This document shows positions 43,202-58,540 of a stretch of 64,000 nucleotides of DNA, one piece after another (the stretch's first letter is position 1; each line of letters begins with the position of its first letter). The notes under the pieces were generated by a model, which did no database searches, had not been told where the DNA came from, and saw only the letters and a list, made by a program, of their open reading frames with translations. Source of the DNA: Symmetrospora coprosmae (lineage: Eukaryota > Basidiomycota > Cystobasidiomycetes > Symmetrosporaceae); assembly GCA_008802785.1 (NCBI GenBank), contig VUYT01000023.1, forward strand, positions 245,150-309,149. Reading direction: 5' to 3'. The translations under genes and the position numbers were made by a program.

Positions 43202-46200
43202 ATGGTCTCCAGTCCTCGTACGGTGGAGTCTGAAGCCGTCACTAGGGGGCAGACGCCCGCGACAGACGACGCAGAGGGAGACGAGGCGCACATTGACGGT
43301 GCAGCAGCAGAGGAGCAGCTCCCGGAGAAGGTGAGCATCAGTATGGGCGTGGCCATGGTGCATGGTGGAACACGATCCAGCTCGATCTCTGCGTGCGCGT
43401 GCACGCCCACGACGCGTCGCGGGAGGGAGCAAGAAAGAGCATCGAAGGAAGGATGCCCATCTACGACAAGGGCGGAAGGCTGACTCTGCTGCTGCTCCCT
43501 GTATGCTATGCTATGCCATACCCTCACTCAGCTCCGCTTCCTCCTGGCGCAGTCGACAATCTACTCGAGCATCATCGCAGACAAGCTGAATCGCGAGACG
43601 GCAGACCGGCGGAAGCGCGATGCAGCAGTGCGCAAGAGAGCCGCAGCAAAGCAGGAGCGCACGGCAACGAGACAGGCCAACGCTGGAAGGACGACGCGCA
43701 GGGGCGATGCCGATGAGAAGGCAGCGCCCGTTAACGGGAATGGTGCAGCGAAACCGAAGACTGCAGCGAGCAGACGGAAGCCAGAGGTGTGCAGCCCGCG
43801 TCTTCCATTTCGAGCCGGACCCGTGGGCTATCAGAATGCAAGCGGACAGCTAACGCCTGCCTACGACTTCGCGAACGCGCGATCTTCTGTCAGCCGGCCA
43901 TGCTCTCTTCTGAGGATGATGACAGCGATGCCGATGCTGCCTCGAAAGTCAAGAGCTACGACTTCGAGGCAACCAGCAAGGTCAACAAGGATAAGACCGC
44001 GGGCACGCCTCGTTCGAAGAGCAAAGCGCCTGAAGTGAACGGGTCCGCTTCGCGGGCCACCCCGAATGGAAGCGCAAAAAGCAGCTCGCGCTTGCTGCAA
44101 GCTGGCAAGCGGAGTGCCGGGCCTACCAAGCCGCGTAGCCGAAGCAACAGTCGCGTCACAAGCAGCAGCGGAAGCGAGAGCGAAGGGCACGAGGTCAGAG
44201 CCGGGTCAGCGAAAAGCGAGACCGAGGCGCAACCCGCGAGCGCGAGAAAGCACGCAAAGCCAGAAGCAGGGGTTAAGGTCGAGCACGCCGATGCTGCCAG
44301 CGACAGCGAACAGGAGCAGGAGCCAGAACAAGGGCAAGCACAAAAGCAAGATGCGAATGCAGATGGTGACGATAAGGGCATGCAGCCCAGCCTCGTCACG
44401 GGCGCAAAGATGAAATCGTACCAGATTGCGGGGATGGAGTGGCTCATCTCGCTGTACGAGAACGGCTTGAACGGCATCTTAGCCGATGAGATGGTAGGCC
44501 GGACTCGCCGCAGTGTGTGCCTCATCTATGCGCTGTAGCTGAGATGCTTTCGATACAGGGACTCGGCAAGACGCTGCAGACCATCTCGCTCTTGGCGTAT
44601 CTCAGGGAACGAGGTGAGCTCCTCCCCTTTGTGTTGCCGATCTCGTGACGTGCTGAGTCCATTTGTGACGCTCGCAGGCGTCTGGGGCCCATTCTTGGTC
44701 TGCTGCCCGCTCTCAACGCTTGCAAATGTGAGCTTGTCCGCCAGCCTGCCACTTCGAGCTTCAGCTGACCGTTCACCGTCACGCGCGTCAGTGGGTGAAC
44801 GAGTTTGAGCGCTTCACCCCGGACATCCCCGTCGTTCTGTATCACGGTACCCCGCAGGAGCGTGCCGAGATCCGGGCAGAGCGGCTCTCTCCACCCACAA
44901 ACGAGAAGGCCAATGTCGTCAAGGGCGGCTCAAAGAGCAAAAGCAAGAAGGCCACCCCGCAACGCTTCCGGAACACGACAGAAACATTCCCCGTTGTCGT
45001 CACGTCCTAGTCAGTGTCGCCCTTTTCCCACTCTTCCCCACTGAAGCTGACGTCCGCGTTCGCTGGAATTAGCGAGCTGGTCATCAACGACCGCAAGTTC
45101 CTGGCTAACTACCAGTGGAAGTACCTCATCATTGACGAGTCGCACCGTATCAAGAACTTGAACTGCAAGCTCATCAAGGAGCTCATGAGCTACAAGTCTG
45201 CAAATCGCCTCTTGCTCACCGGGACGCCGCTGCAGAACAACTTGGAGGAGCTGTGGAGTCTGTTGAATTTTCTAATGCCCGAGGTGAGCAACTGCGCGCC
45301 TCGCACACGGCGATGCGGAGCTGATAAGCCCGCGGCTGTCATGTCTTCTTACAGATCTTCGACGATCGTAAGTACCGACTATCGCCCGACCAGATCCTTC
45401 CGAAAGCAGACTGCCGAGCTGACCGTCCCCGCTTGTCCAGTCGATTCGTTCAAGTCATGGTTCGACATCGATGTCACGTCCGAAAACACAGCATCGCACC
45501 AGATTGTCACCAAACTGCACGCCATCTTGAAGCCATTCCTGCTGCGCCGCGTCAAGCGCGAGGTAGAGAAAGGTCTTCCGCCCAAGAAGGAGTACCTGCT
45601 GTCTGCTCCGCTCACGGTGGAGCAGAAGAGCTTGTACGACGCTGTGCTCAAACGGCAAATTCGCGACTTCCTGCTCGCGAAGAAGGAGATCTTGCCCGAG
45701 AGCGAGACGCCTGCGTTCACCGACGACGAGCCGGAGCAGGACAAGTCGCCTGTAGAGGAATATGGGGAGGCTGCAGCAACTGCGTCATCCGAAGAGGAGG
45801 AAGAGGAGAAGGAGGACAGCCCGGAGCCCGTAACACGGAGTGGGCGAAAGCGTAAAGCCGCCCCATCGCGGGAGGAGCCTGCATCGAAGCGGGCCTCTCG
45901 TGGCTCGGCACGTGGCAAAACGGGACCAGCTGCGCAATCCTCGCCTGCGCCTGCACCCACGCCGACTCGCTCGGCAGCCAAGCGGGCCCGTCCTACCACG
46001 TACAAAGACGAGACGGAGCGCGACTTTATCCGCTCCCTCAATGACGGCTCGGCGCATGACAAGTCGGCTCATTTTGAGAAGAAGCGATTCGGCAATAACA
46101 TCACAATGGAAGGCTTTGGCAAGATCACGGGTGCCGAAAGCAGCGACGAGGACATGACCGAGGAGGAGCGCAGGGCTGGTAAACTGGCCAAGAACCAGAC

Positions 46201-47366
46201 GAAGAAGATTCACCGCCTCAAGCTGTCGAACATGGTCATGCAGCTGCGCAAGGTCGTCAACCATGTGAGCGGCAGTGTGTGCGCCCTATGCGTAGATCCC
46301 CGCTTGCCTGACGCTTGTAATAACGGTCTTCATTAGCCATGGCTTTTCGACTGGCCAGTCGACCCAAAGACTGGCGAGCACATCCTCGATGACCGTATCA
46401 TTGCCTCGTCGGGCAAGATGATGCTCCTGGAGAGATTGCTAGACGAGCTGTTTGCGACTGGGCACAAGGTCCTAGTCTTCTCGCAGTTCACCACGCAACT
46501 CGACATCATCGAGGACTGGGCTGTGGATTGGAAAGGATGGAACATCTGCCGTATCGACGGGCACACGAAACAGGAGGACCGCCGCAGCCAGCTAAAAGAC
46601 TTCAACGAGAACAAGGGCAAGGATGCGCCGAATCTCTTCCTGCTCTCGACGCGATCCGGAGGCGTCGGCATCAACTTGACGGGCTCGGATACGGTCATCC
46701 TGTTTGACAGCGACTGGAATCCTCAGATGGACCTGCAGGCGGTGAGGACACCCCTACTTCAGACAGACTACGGTGACATTTAGGCTGATTTGGGAAGCTG
46801 TTGAACAGATGGACCGCGTCCACCGGCTCGGACAGACAAAGCCCGTTCTGGTCTTCCGCCTGATCGTCGCAAACACGATTGAGGCCAAGATGATTGAGCG
46901 TGCTGGGAATAAGCGCAAGCTCGAGGCGCTAGTCATTGGGCAGGGCAAATACACCACCTCCCTGGACGACCTGCAGGACATCTTTAGCGGCAAGGCGGCG
47001 GCTGGAGACAAGGGCAAGGCCAAGAGCGAGCGCGTGGGCGGGATTGCCGCTTCCATGTTCGCAGACGAGATGCGCGATATGAACGCCCGTGATCAGGATC
47101 AGGGCAGCAAGGAGATCAGGGTCATCCGTAGCGCCGACGAGGTCATCAGCGACGAGCAGCTACGCAAACTTCTCGACCGCTCGGATGATGCCATGCTGCT
47201 CCGAGGGAAGGGTTGGAAGGAGGAGGTGGCAGAAGTAGTAGAGACGGTCGAGGTGGAGGGGGAAGCTGGTGATGGGGAGGAAGGGCCCGATTCAATCGCC
47301 GAGCTATTTAGAAACGAGCAGAGCGCAGCAGGGACGCCAAAGACGGAGAACGGGGACGATGACTAG
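43202..47366 (+). CDS. SNF2-family chromatin remodeller of the Irc5/LSH/DDM1 group, about 1105 aa
   Basis: Exons 43202-43330, 43532-43786, 43894-44493, 44559-44613, 44678-44727, 44792-45009, 45073-45283, 45355-45367 (13 nt), 45441-46264, 46337-46741 and 46809-47366 sum in frame. The start could lie further upstream (43139). This group slides nucleosomes and supports DNA methylation or cohesin loading. Marks: LLAQSTIYSSIIADKLNRE (the N-terminal helix of this group); YQIAGMEWLISLYENGLNGI then LADEMGLGKTLQTISLLAYL (motif I); LIIDESHRIKN (motif II, DESH); LLLTGTPLQNNLEELWSLLN; LMPEIFDDLDSFKSWFD; VLVFSQFTTQLDIIEDW; STRSGGVGINLTGSDTVILF; and QAMDRVHRLGQTKPV. An acidic/basic disordered insertion of about 130 residues lies between the two RecA lobes. 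The N-terminal third is also disordered. Confidence 0.9.
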
Positions 47367-47764
47367 ACGTTCATAGGCCTGCCGGTACTAAGCGCATGTC
47401 AATATCAGCACTAATCTTGCATGGCGAGCATGGTCTTAGCTGCCGTTCATTGCGAGAGCCAGTCACGTCAACCCGAAGGGCGACTCTGCAGAACGCGATG
47501 ACACTGTAACAGATGCCTGGCAGCGGAACTGAGGTCTCTGTAGTCATGCGAGGGAGGCAGCGAATGCAGGACTTCCACATGTTTTACACGCATGCACAGG
47601 AGCAGGGGCTTTAAGCGGGAACTGCACAGCCAAGGAAGAAGAGCGAATCCGCGACGAGAGGATTAACGGGGTGAGGAGGTGCGTGCATTTGTACTTTTAT
47701 CTATGTGCAATCTATACTGGGACGAGAGGCGTGGGCTGATGATCGTTCTGGGAGCGTGGCTGTG
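47367..47764. other. Intergenic between convergent genes, 398 bp
   Basis: These are the shared 3' flanks of the remodeller and the CreA-like gene. No element recognised. Confidence 0.4.
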
Positions 47765-51768
<4,004 letters not shown>

Positions 51769-52517
51769 GGGCGCACACTTTCCTTCCGTATCCGATAGCC
51801 TTTGTGGACGAGCACTCTCTGATGTCCTGCGCGTGCGATGTGTCCCTCCTGCGTCCTTATCTCATCCTATCCTATCCTGCTGCCGCGATGATCCTGCACC
51901 GAGGATGCGATGGCGCGAGACCCGGCGAGGTGAGTGGATCGCTGGCCCGGTATGCTGCGGGCGACGCGGGCGTCTGAGAATGTGCACGATGCGCTATGTG
52001 TCTGCTATGCTCGTCGGTGCGTGGTTCCCTGCTGGCGTTGTCGCAAAGAAGAAGAGCCGCGTGGCGCAAAATCTGGGGGCGGGACTGTAAGCGGGTGGGC
52101 GGGCGGGCTATGGAGCAGGACAATCAACAACGAGCAGCATCGCACAACTGCAGCTTGACAGCACTTGGACACAATCCGGATCACTTCATCGCTGCAGACT
52201 CGCTTGCTCCGGACGTAGCTAACACTCGTATGCCATCCATCGCATCCCATACCGTTCGAACGTGCCATTCCGACATGTATACAACCGGAAGATCCGGGCA
52301 ACACTCCTTCGAAGAAAGGCGGACGGCCTGCCTTACGACTACGCATATGCTCCTATGTACCAAGCGCGCACTGATACGCACTGATACTGTATGCCGCATC
52401 CGTGTCCGTAGGCGAGCGATGGCAGTCCTGCGCGCAAAAAGGCGTCTTGTCGATGTTTCGGGGCGCGGAAGCTGCGTCGGGCCGAAGTCGCCTCCGACAG
52501 AATGACCGAGCGAGGAG
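51769..52517. promoter_or_regulatory. Upstream region of the CreA-like gene, 749 bp
   Basis: This is expected to hold the promoter and leader of the CreA-like gene. It includes short TCCTA repeats at about 51861-51880. No gene or named site recognised. Confidence 0.4.
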
Positions 52518-52870
52518 GAGCACCCAATCCAAGCGTCAAACAAATCTTGGATCAACTGACGGCGTCAATGCCTTCCTGTACATGTTATTGATTCGAGCCG
52601 GGCTGCATGTCGTGCTCCGGAACGAGCGCCGGCGGTGCCGCACGAGCCAACGCAGGAAGAGCCAATCCAGGGCGGTCGCGGGCTCTGCTTCACAGAAGAA
52701 ACAGCCTCTGCTCTTTCGGTCTGCAGGTCGCTCGAAACGATGCTTTGCTGAAGCTCGCGGACGGATTCGGTTAGGCACAGAACGGCCATTTGGTCTCGCT
52801 GGCAGAATGCTGGGAAGCGGCTCGAGTGACGGCTTGGCCGCGTACCGTATAGTGCAGGGCAAGGAGAGAG
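52518..52870 (-). pseudogene. Relic of a Zn2Cys6 transcription factor gene with internal deletion
   Basis: This stretch resembles two separated parts of the Zn2Cys6 gene at 36106-39350, in the same orientation. The left part (52518-52690) matches the 3' end of that gene: EPATALDW versus EPAAALDW, and LTPSVDP versus VTPSVVP before the stop, with strong DNA similarity such as caactgacggcgt and gccaatccagggcgg. The right part (52690-52870) matches the start of its exon 5: LTESVRELQQSIVSSDLQTE versus LSESVRELRQGIVLGDLRTE. The two parts are in different frames, and about 2.4 kb of intervening gene is missing. At the junction the parent segments share short similar sequence (TCCAGGG...), suggesting deletion between small repeats. 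Exons 1-4 are not recognisable. Confidence 0.7.
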
Positions 52871-53478
52871 GGGAGCTACATTAAGAACAAGTTCACTCCA
52901 CTCATGCTGCAGAGCTTTCGCATCCGGTGGCCAGACAGGCTCCTCTTGTGGCTACAGGCCCAAAGTCACTGGACACATGCGGCTGAGTGCAGCTGGCTCA
53001 AGACAGCTCTGGAACATCCTATCAGCGGACACAGTCAGCTCACTCTGTTTCCACCTGTAGCCTCACCAAATCAGTGCCGGAGCTCTGCAAAGGTTCAAGC
53101 TCACCGCAGGATACCGCCGGCAATGGGCGGAGAAATGGCCCGCACCGGCAACAGTCAGCGAAGCCCTCACAGATGGCACATACATGTTCGTTCTTCTCAA
53201 CCATTCACTCTCCTATTCGGACGTCCGTGCTATGTGGGGTTAACGTCTTGGCAGATCCGGAGATTGTCTCGGAGTCCGGCTGGAAGTGGTGGCGCCCCTC
53301 ACGGACTCCGCTAGACGCCTGATGGGCTCCGCACGCGGGTGCGAGGGCAAACAGACCATAAAGAGCCTCAGATTAGTCCAACCTTTCTTGCCTCCTCTTC
53401 CTACACTTCCTTCTCCATCCCTTCCTCCTCAATCTGCCCACTGTTCTTCTCGCCGGAGAAGAATAAACCAAATTAGAG
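52871..53478. promoter_or_regulatory. GH3 beta-glucosidase promoter region, 608 bp, with two CGG-N3-CCG elements
   Basis: CGGAGTCCG lies at 53270-53278, and its reverse complement CGGACTCCG at 53302-53310, about 170-210 bp before the ATG at 53479. These are the same 9-mers found in the Zn2Cys6/acyltransferase promoter. A pyrimidine-rich stretch at about 53385-53445 directly precedes the gene. The left part of this region may contain decayed first exons of the neighbouring relic, but I cannot align them. Confidence 0.5.
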
Positions 53479-56400
53479 ATGAAGGTGGTCCTTCCCATCC
53501 TCGGAGCCGCCTCTCTGGCAAAGGCTCTCAGCCTGCGCTCTCCTCGTCTGTCTACCGAGCGATCAAACACCCTCGACGGCTCCTGGAAGCGACAGCAGTT
53601 CAGTGCTCCCGCCCCGCTTGATCCGAGTCTTCCGCCCGCCGACGGACTCTCGTACATCGTACCGTCCCTGAAGCCCAACGGAGGCTCCAGCTGGGGTGCT
53701 GCATACGAAGATGCCAAGGCCCTGGTGGCTCAGATGAATCTGACCGAGAAGGTCGGACTCGTCGTTGGTCAGGTTCGCTGCTCCATTCTGACATGCCTGA
53801 TGCCTGGGAAGTCCCGATCTGATCCAATGCCTGTACTCGCGTAGAATGGGCCTTGTGTGGGAAATACCGGCGCAGTCGAGCGTCTCGGTCTCCCCTCGCT
53901 CTGCCTCTGGGATGGACCGGGTGGACCCCGCCCTCCCGGCACGTCCCAGTTCCCGGCGGGAGTCAACGCCATGGCTACCTGGGACAGGGATCTCATCTAT
54001 CAGCGCTCATTGGCTATGGGTCAGGAGTTCTTCGATACTGGAATCCAGATCGCCCTCACCCCGGTTACTGGTGGTACTCTCGGGCGCTCCCCTCGAGGCG
54101 GTCGCAACTTTGAAGCCTGTGAGGTTCAAAGTCTTTGCGCAAACATTTACAATGATCTGACCATACATCTTGGTAACAGGGGCTCCGGACCCGTATAGCA
54201 CCGGAGAGGCCTCGTACCTCAGCACCAAGGGCATCAACGATGCAGGCGTCACGTCCACAGCCAAGCATCTCATTGGCTACGAGCAAGGTGCGCAGGCAGT
54301 GCCCTCCATTATTCGAGCGCAGCCAGTGCGCTTCATACCGGCTACTGGCGCTGACTAGGCTCTACCTTCTGCAGAGACGAGTAGGAACACGTACAACAGG
54401 TGAATGACACATCGAGCGCGAGCAAAGAGGATCTACGACTGACAACGAGCTAACACCACATCCCAGGGCTGGCATTGGAAACCGTTTTGGCGTCAACCAG
54501 CAGCTGCCCATTGACGCGATCATCGACTCCAAGACCACTCACGAGCTCTACCTCTGGGGCTTTGCTGAGTCTGTTCGAGCTGGTGTGGGCTACGTCATGA
54601 CGAGCTACAACATGGTCAACGGCACCTGGGGCTCCGCTAACTCCGAGACCATCAATGGCATGCTCAAGGGAGAGCTCAATTTCCAAGGGGCGACTATGAC
54701 GGACTGGGGCGGCCTTTGTGAGCGGTCTGCAGCTGTGTGCGTCGGCTTGTGCAACTGTCTGCTGATTCCTGGGATTTTCAGGGGAATACCTCCGTAAGCG
54801 CTGTGCTGTAAGGCGGCTCCTGCAAGCACCTGCTGATCCACAGTATCTCCAGCTACCTTCCTGGCTGGCAACGAGATGAGCATGCCCGGAGACGCTTTCG
54901 GCGGGCTGTACGGTACCTTTGGACGAGAGCTGCCTGAGCTCGTGCAGAACGGCACCATCAGCCAGGAATTGCTCGACGATTCCGTCATCCGTGAGCTCAC
55001 GTTTCAGTACGATCGGGAACAGGCGGACAGGACTGACCCATCTTACCGCTTCAGGTGTCTTGACTCCCTACTTCGCTGCTGGTCTTGACAAGAACCCTGT
55101 TCCACCTGTCCTGGCCTCCCTCAGGAATCTCGGAGCCAATGATCTGGTCAGCCTGAAGCTCGTCCAGCAGCAGAGCACCGTTGGTCTCATCAAGAAGATC
55201 GGCGAGGACAGCGCTACCCTCCTGAAGAACACCAATGGTGCTCTGCCGTTGACCAAGCCTCGCTCTATTGGCGTCATCGGTGAAGATGCTGGACCCAACC
55301 TTCTCGGATACGCTGCCTGCGGTCAGGTCAGCTACGACTGCCCCATCTGGAACAACAACGGCACGCGTTCCGCCGGTGCGGGCTCCGGCTACTCCGATCC
55401 GCTCAATCTCATCGATCCTCTGGCTGCGATCCGCTTCCGGGCACTCAAGGATCGCATCCGCGTGCAGACCATCCTGAACAACACAGCTATCGAGGACGCT
55501 GTCGGTATTGCTCGCTCGTCAGACGTCGCTCTTGTCTTTGTCGGCAGCCAGGGCTCCGAGTCCACCGACAGGAAGCCTCTGGACGTCTTTGACTCGAATG
55601 GCAAAGAGCTCATTGAGGCTGTCGCTGCGGTCAACAATAATACTATGGTAATCATGCACATCCCTGGCCCGGTCGTGGTGGAGGAGTGGTACGACAACCC
55701 AAATCTCACCGCCATCGTCGCGGCGTACTACCCTGGCGAGCAGTCTGGCCTCAGCCTGACTTCGGTGCTCTGGGGCGATGTCTCGCCGAGCGGGAAGCTT
55801 CCCTTTACTAGTTCGTGATCTACAATCTGATGGCTCTCACATCGATTAAGCTGACGACACACGATCTCTGCAGTCGGCAAAGCCGAGAGCGACTATCCCC
55901 CTAACACGGTAAGCTTCTCAGCAGCCTCACCCTTCATAGCTGCATCAGGCACTGATCTCATTTTGCGGACTTGATCTAGATCTCCGAGGACTTTGACAGC
56001 AGGACTCCCACGGCAGTCTTTTCGGAGGGCCTGGAGATTGATTACCGATGGTTCGACAGCCAGGGCATCGAGCCTCGCTACGGTGAGTACCACTACAGCT
56101 ATCTCGCGAGCTCGTGCTCACTGTGATTATTTCTTCTGCAGAGTTTGGCTACGGCTTGTCCTACTCCTCGTTCGAATACAGCAATATCGCCCTCGAGCCC
56201 GCTTTCAAGGCCGATCACACGTCGATCCAGAAGACTGCCGAGCAGTGGGTCGGTCAGAGCGAGGGAGAGTCCCTCTACGACGAGCTGCTCAAGGTCACTG
56301 TCGATGTGACCAACAAGGGCAAGGTGATGGCATGCGAGGTAGCACAGCTTGTGAGTGTGAGAGCATCGGCGTGAACGCGCGAAACATCGCACTGAGTCTT

Positions 56401-56650
56401 CCATGCAAAACAGTACATTGAGTTCCCGACATCTGAGAACGAGCCGCCTCGCCAGATGCGCGGTTTCGACAAAATCAAGCAGTTGGAGGCTGGTGCTACC
56501 CGCCAGGCGACCTTTCCTCTCCGGCGCAAGGATGTCATGGTTTGGGACACGGTCCTCCAGAAGTGGAGACTCCCTACCGATGGTTTTGTCACCTTCCACG
56601 TCGGCGCCTCCAGCAGGAAGCTCCCGCTCTCTGTCCGACACACTTTCTGA
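53479..56650 (+). CDS. GH3 beta-glucosidase, secreted, 816 aa, twelve exons
   Basis: Exons 53479-53772, 53845-54118, 54180-54287, 54375-54399 (25 nt), 54467-54717, 54782-54793 (12 nt), 54844-54990, 55055-55810, 55874-55908, 55980-56082, 56142-56350 and 56414-56650 sum in frame to 816 aa. It releases glucose from beta-glucosides. It starts with a signal peptide (MKVVLPILGAASLAKALS). GH3 marks: GQNGPCVGNTGAVERLGLPS, LCLWDGPGGPR, TPVTGGTLGRSPRGGRNFEA, TAKHLIGYEQE and TMTDWGGL with nucleophile Asp313. Then come LAGNEMSMPGD, SATLLKNTNGALPL, FVGSQGSEST and YYPGEQSG. The C-terminal fibronectin-type domain includes FGYGLSYSSFEY and PRQMRGFDKI. Several N-x-S/T sites fit secretion. The promoter carries two CGG-N3-CCG sites. 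Confidence 0.95.
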
Positions 56651-57520
56651 GCCAAGCACGCTCAAGTCGCGCTTGCACTAAACCCCACGCTCTCTGGCCC
56701 GCGCACGTCGTCAAGACGCTTGATCTCTTTCTCCCACTCCGCCTCTCTTTGTCTCTCAGAGTAGTCTTGTCCGCTGACTCGTCCCCGCTGCTGGTCGGGC
56801 TCTATCATATGTCGGATAGTTGCGAGAATCCGCTCTCCTGTCTGATGCAATACGGTGCGCACCCTGTCTTGGGTGTATCTCGCATATACGGTAGAGAAAC
56901 AGGGAGGATGTCTCCGGATGCGATTGGGGTTGGGCGCTGCATGGTCCCAAGCTGCGATAGGGACTGACATGTCCGCTATCCGCTATCCGTTATCGCCTCC
57001 GCGTTGGACCGTCCTTCGCGGGCCTTCGCCGGACGAGCAGGCGGAGCGGGAGCCAGCAGAGTCTGCGAACGAATGGCGCGAATGACCGACAGAGTCTAGT
57101 CGTTGAGGTCCTATGGGCTCTCCCTCATGCTGAGAAGCGACGTCGCTTTGCATCTCGAACAGCTGGCAGACGCATTGAGGGGCGTCAGCGGTCGCCGGCT
57201 GTAGGTTGCGAATCCTTGTCCAAAGCACCGGTAACTGCCGTGATACCTGCGAGTTCAGGGCGCAACGAGAAGTCGGACTAGCTGCAGCTGACGTATCACC
57301 GGCCTGCAACGTGCGGTCAGCTTGATATAGGGCGAGGTTTGCGGCAGCATTGTTGGGCTTGGAGACGAGAAGCGGCAAGGGTGAGTCCCGGAGGGCTTCT
57401 GGGTCGGTCTGCTGCGGGCGAGATGGGCTCTTCGTGTGTGCCTGCACAGAGTGGAGCAGCTGACGTCCATCTCCGCATGTATCGACCATCCCGAGTGGGC
57501 AGTCGCGGGTATTGGTACCC
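56651..57520. other. Intergenic between convergent genes, 870 bp
   Basis: I see no supported gene. A minus-strand frame at 56983-57489 is open for about 170 codons. It lines up with the frame the 144-aa gene would have if one unit of the 22-bp duplication were absent. It may be a former C-terminus or chance. Confidence 0.4.
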
Positions 57521-57545
57521 CTAGTCGCGGGTATTGGTACCCCTC
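57502..57545. repeat. 22-bp tandem duplication containing the stop codon of the 144-aa gene
   Basis: The unit gtcgcgggtattggtacccc + t(a/c) occurs twice, at 57502-57523 and 57524-57545, with a single mismatch in the last base. On the minus strand the TAG that ends the 144-aa frame lies at the border of the two units (57521-57523). Confidence 0.85.
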
Positions 57546-58114
57546 CAGTGACCTCTTTGGCTGATCCTGCGCAAATTGCTGCTCATTGCCTCCAACCACA
57601 GCTTGAGGTCCTCCTTCGCCTCTTCTGTTCCTGCAGGCACGTGAGAAGATACCGTCAGATCAGGGACTCGCGCGTCTGTCGGACAGCGGGGACTGGGCAC
57701 GCACGTTCGCCTGAGCCTGCAATGATGGCGTATTCTGCTTTGAGCTGCTCCTCGCGTGCAGCCAGATCCACATCTGCCTCCATGGGCTTCCTCCTCGACA
57801 CGAGCTCACGGAAGTAGTCGGGGTCGTGGATGGCACGCTCAAGGGTAGCCTGTAGCAGACGATATAGTAGACAGGCGCATAGATGGCAGATATAAGCGTG
57901 TTGCAATGTGAGTGTAGCGACCAGGCTGTCTCACCTGCTCGTCAATGGTTGCAGTCGACTGTCGGCTGCCAGATGCAGACGCGCTGCCTGACGGCCTGCC
58001 GCCACCGCCTTTGACCATCTTGTTCGAGCCTTGGCCTGTGCGACCGCCATGGTCTTGGGCGCGCTTCTTGCCGGTCTGTGCCTGCGAGGCTCCTGCTCCT
58101 CCTCTGTCTGCCAT
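57521..58114 (-). CDS. Small helical protein of unknown function, 144 aa
   Basis: Exons 58114-57935, 57849-57705 and 57630-57521 give 144 aa, with GTGAGA and GTGCGT donors and a CTGACG branch before the last exon. The N-terminus is Gly/Ala/Ser/Lys-rich. From exon 2 on it is strongly helical and charged: ATLERAIHDPDYFRELVSRR, LAAREEQLKAEYAIIAGSGE, then EEAKEDLKLWLEAMSSNLRR. This looks like a subunit of a coiled-coil complex, but I cannot name it. The last codons and the stop come from a 22-bp duplication, so the C-terminus may have been shortened recently. It is divergent from the helicase gene. Confidence 0.6.
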
Positions 58115-58540
58115 GTGTGCGTGCGTGCGTGTGTGTGTGTCTGTGAGTGTGCGTGAAAGGACGGGGGCGGGCTCAAGCTGGCTCTGACGCTGGGCGGGCG
58201 GCCCACCTTTCCTCTGCTCAACATCAATCCTCACTCTCCAACAACAACATCCATACACCTCACCATAGACAGCACCACCGACATCCTCCGGAGCCTCGAT
58301 ACCTCTCTCACTATCTGGTATGTCTGCTGCTGTTGCTCTTGCTGTTGCTGCTGCTCCCGCGCGTCCGGGTCTCCCAGGCTGAGGCAGCCCTCGCTGCAGG
58401 ACGCACTCTACCTCTCCTCCGCAGCAACCTCTCCATCCGCGGCCACACCCACAGCCCTTAGGGCAACTCAACAAACGTAGTAATATCACTGGCTTCTTCG
58501 GAAGCTGGTGGTAGAAGCTGCTGTTTATCAGTCCGCCGCC
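58115..58540. promoter_or_regulatory. Divergent promoter region, 144-aa gene / SF1 helicase, 426 bp
   Basis: This contains a GTGT/GTGC run next to the minus-strand start (58118-58150) and CTG/TTG triplet runs at about 58322-58352. No named site recognised. Confidence 0.4.
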
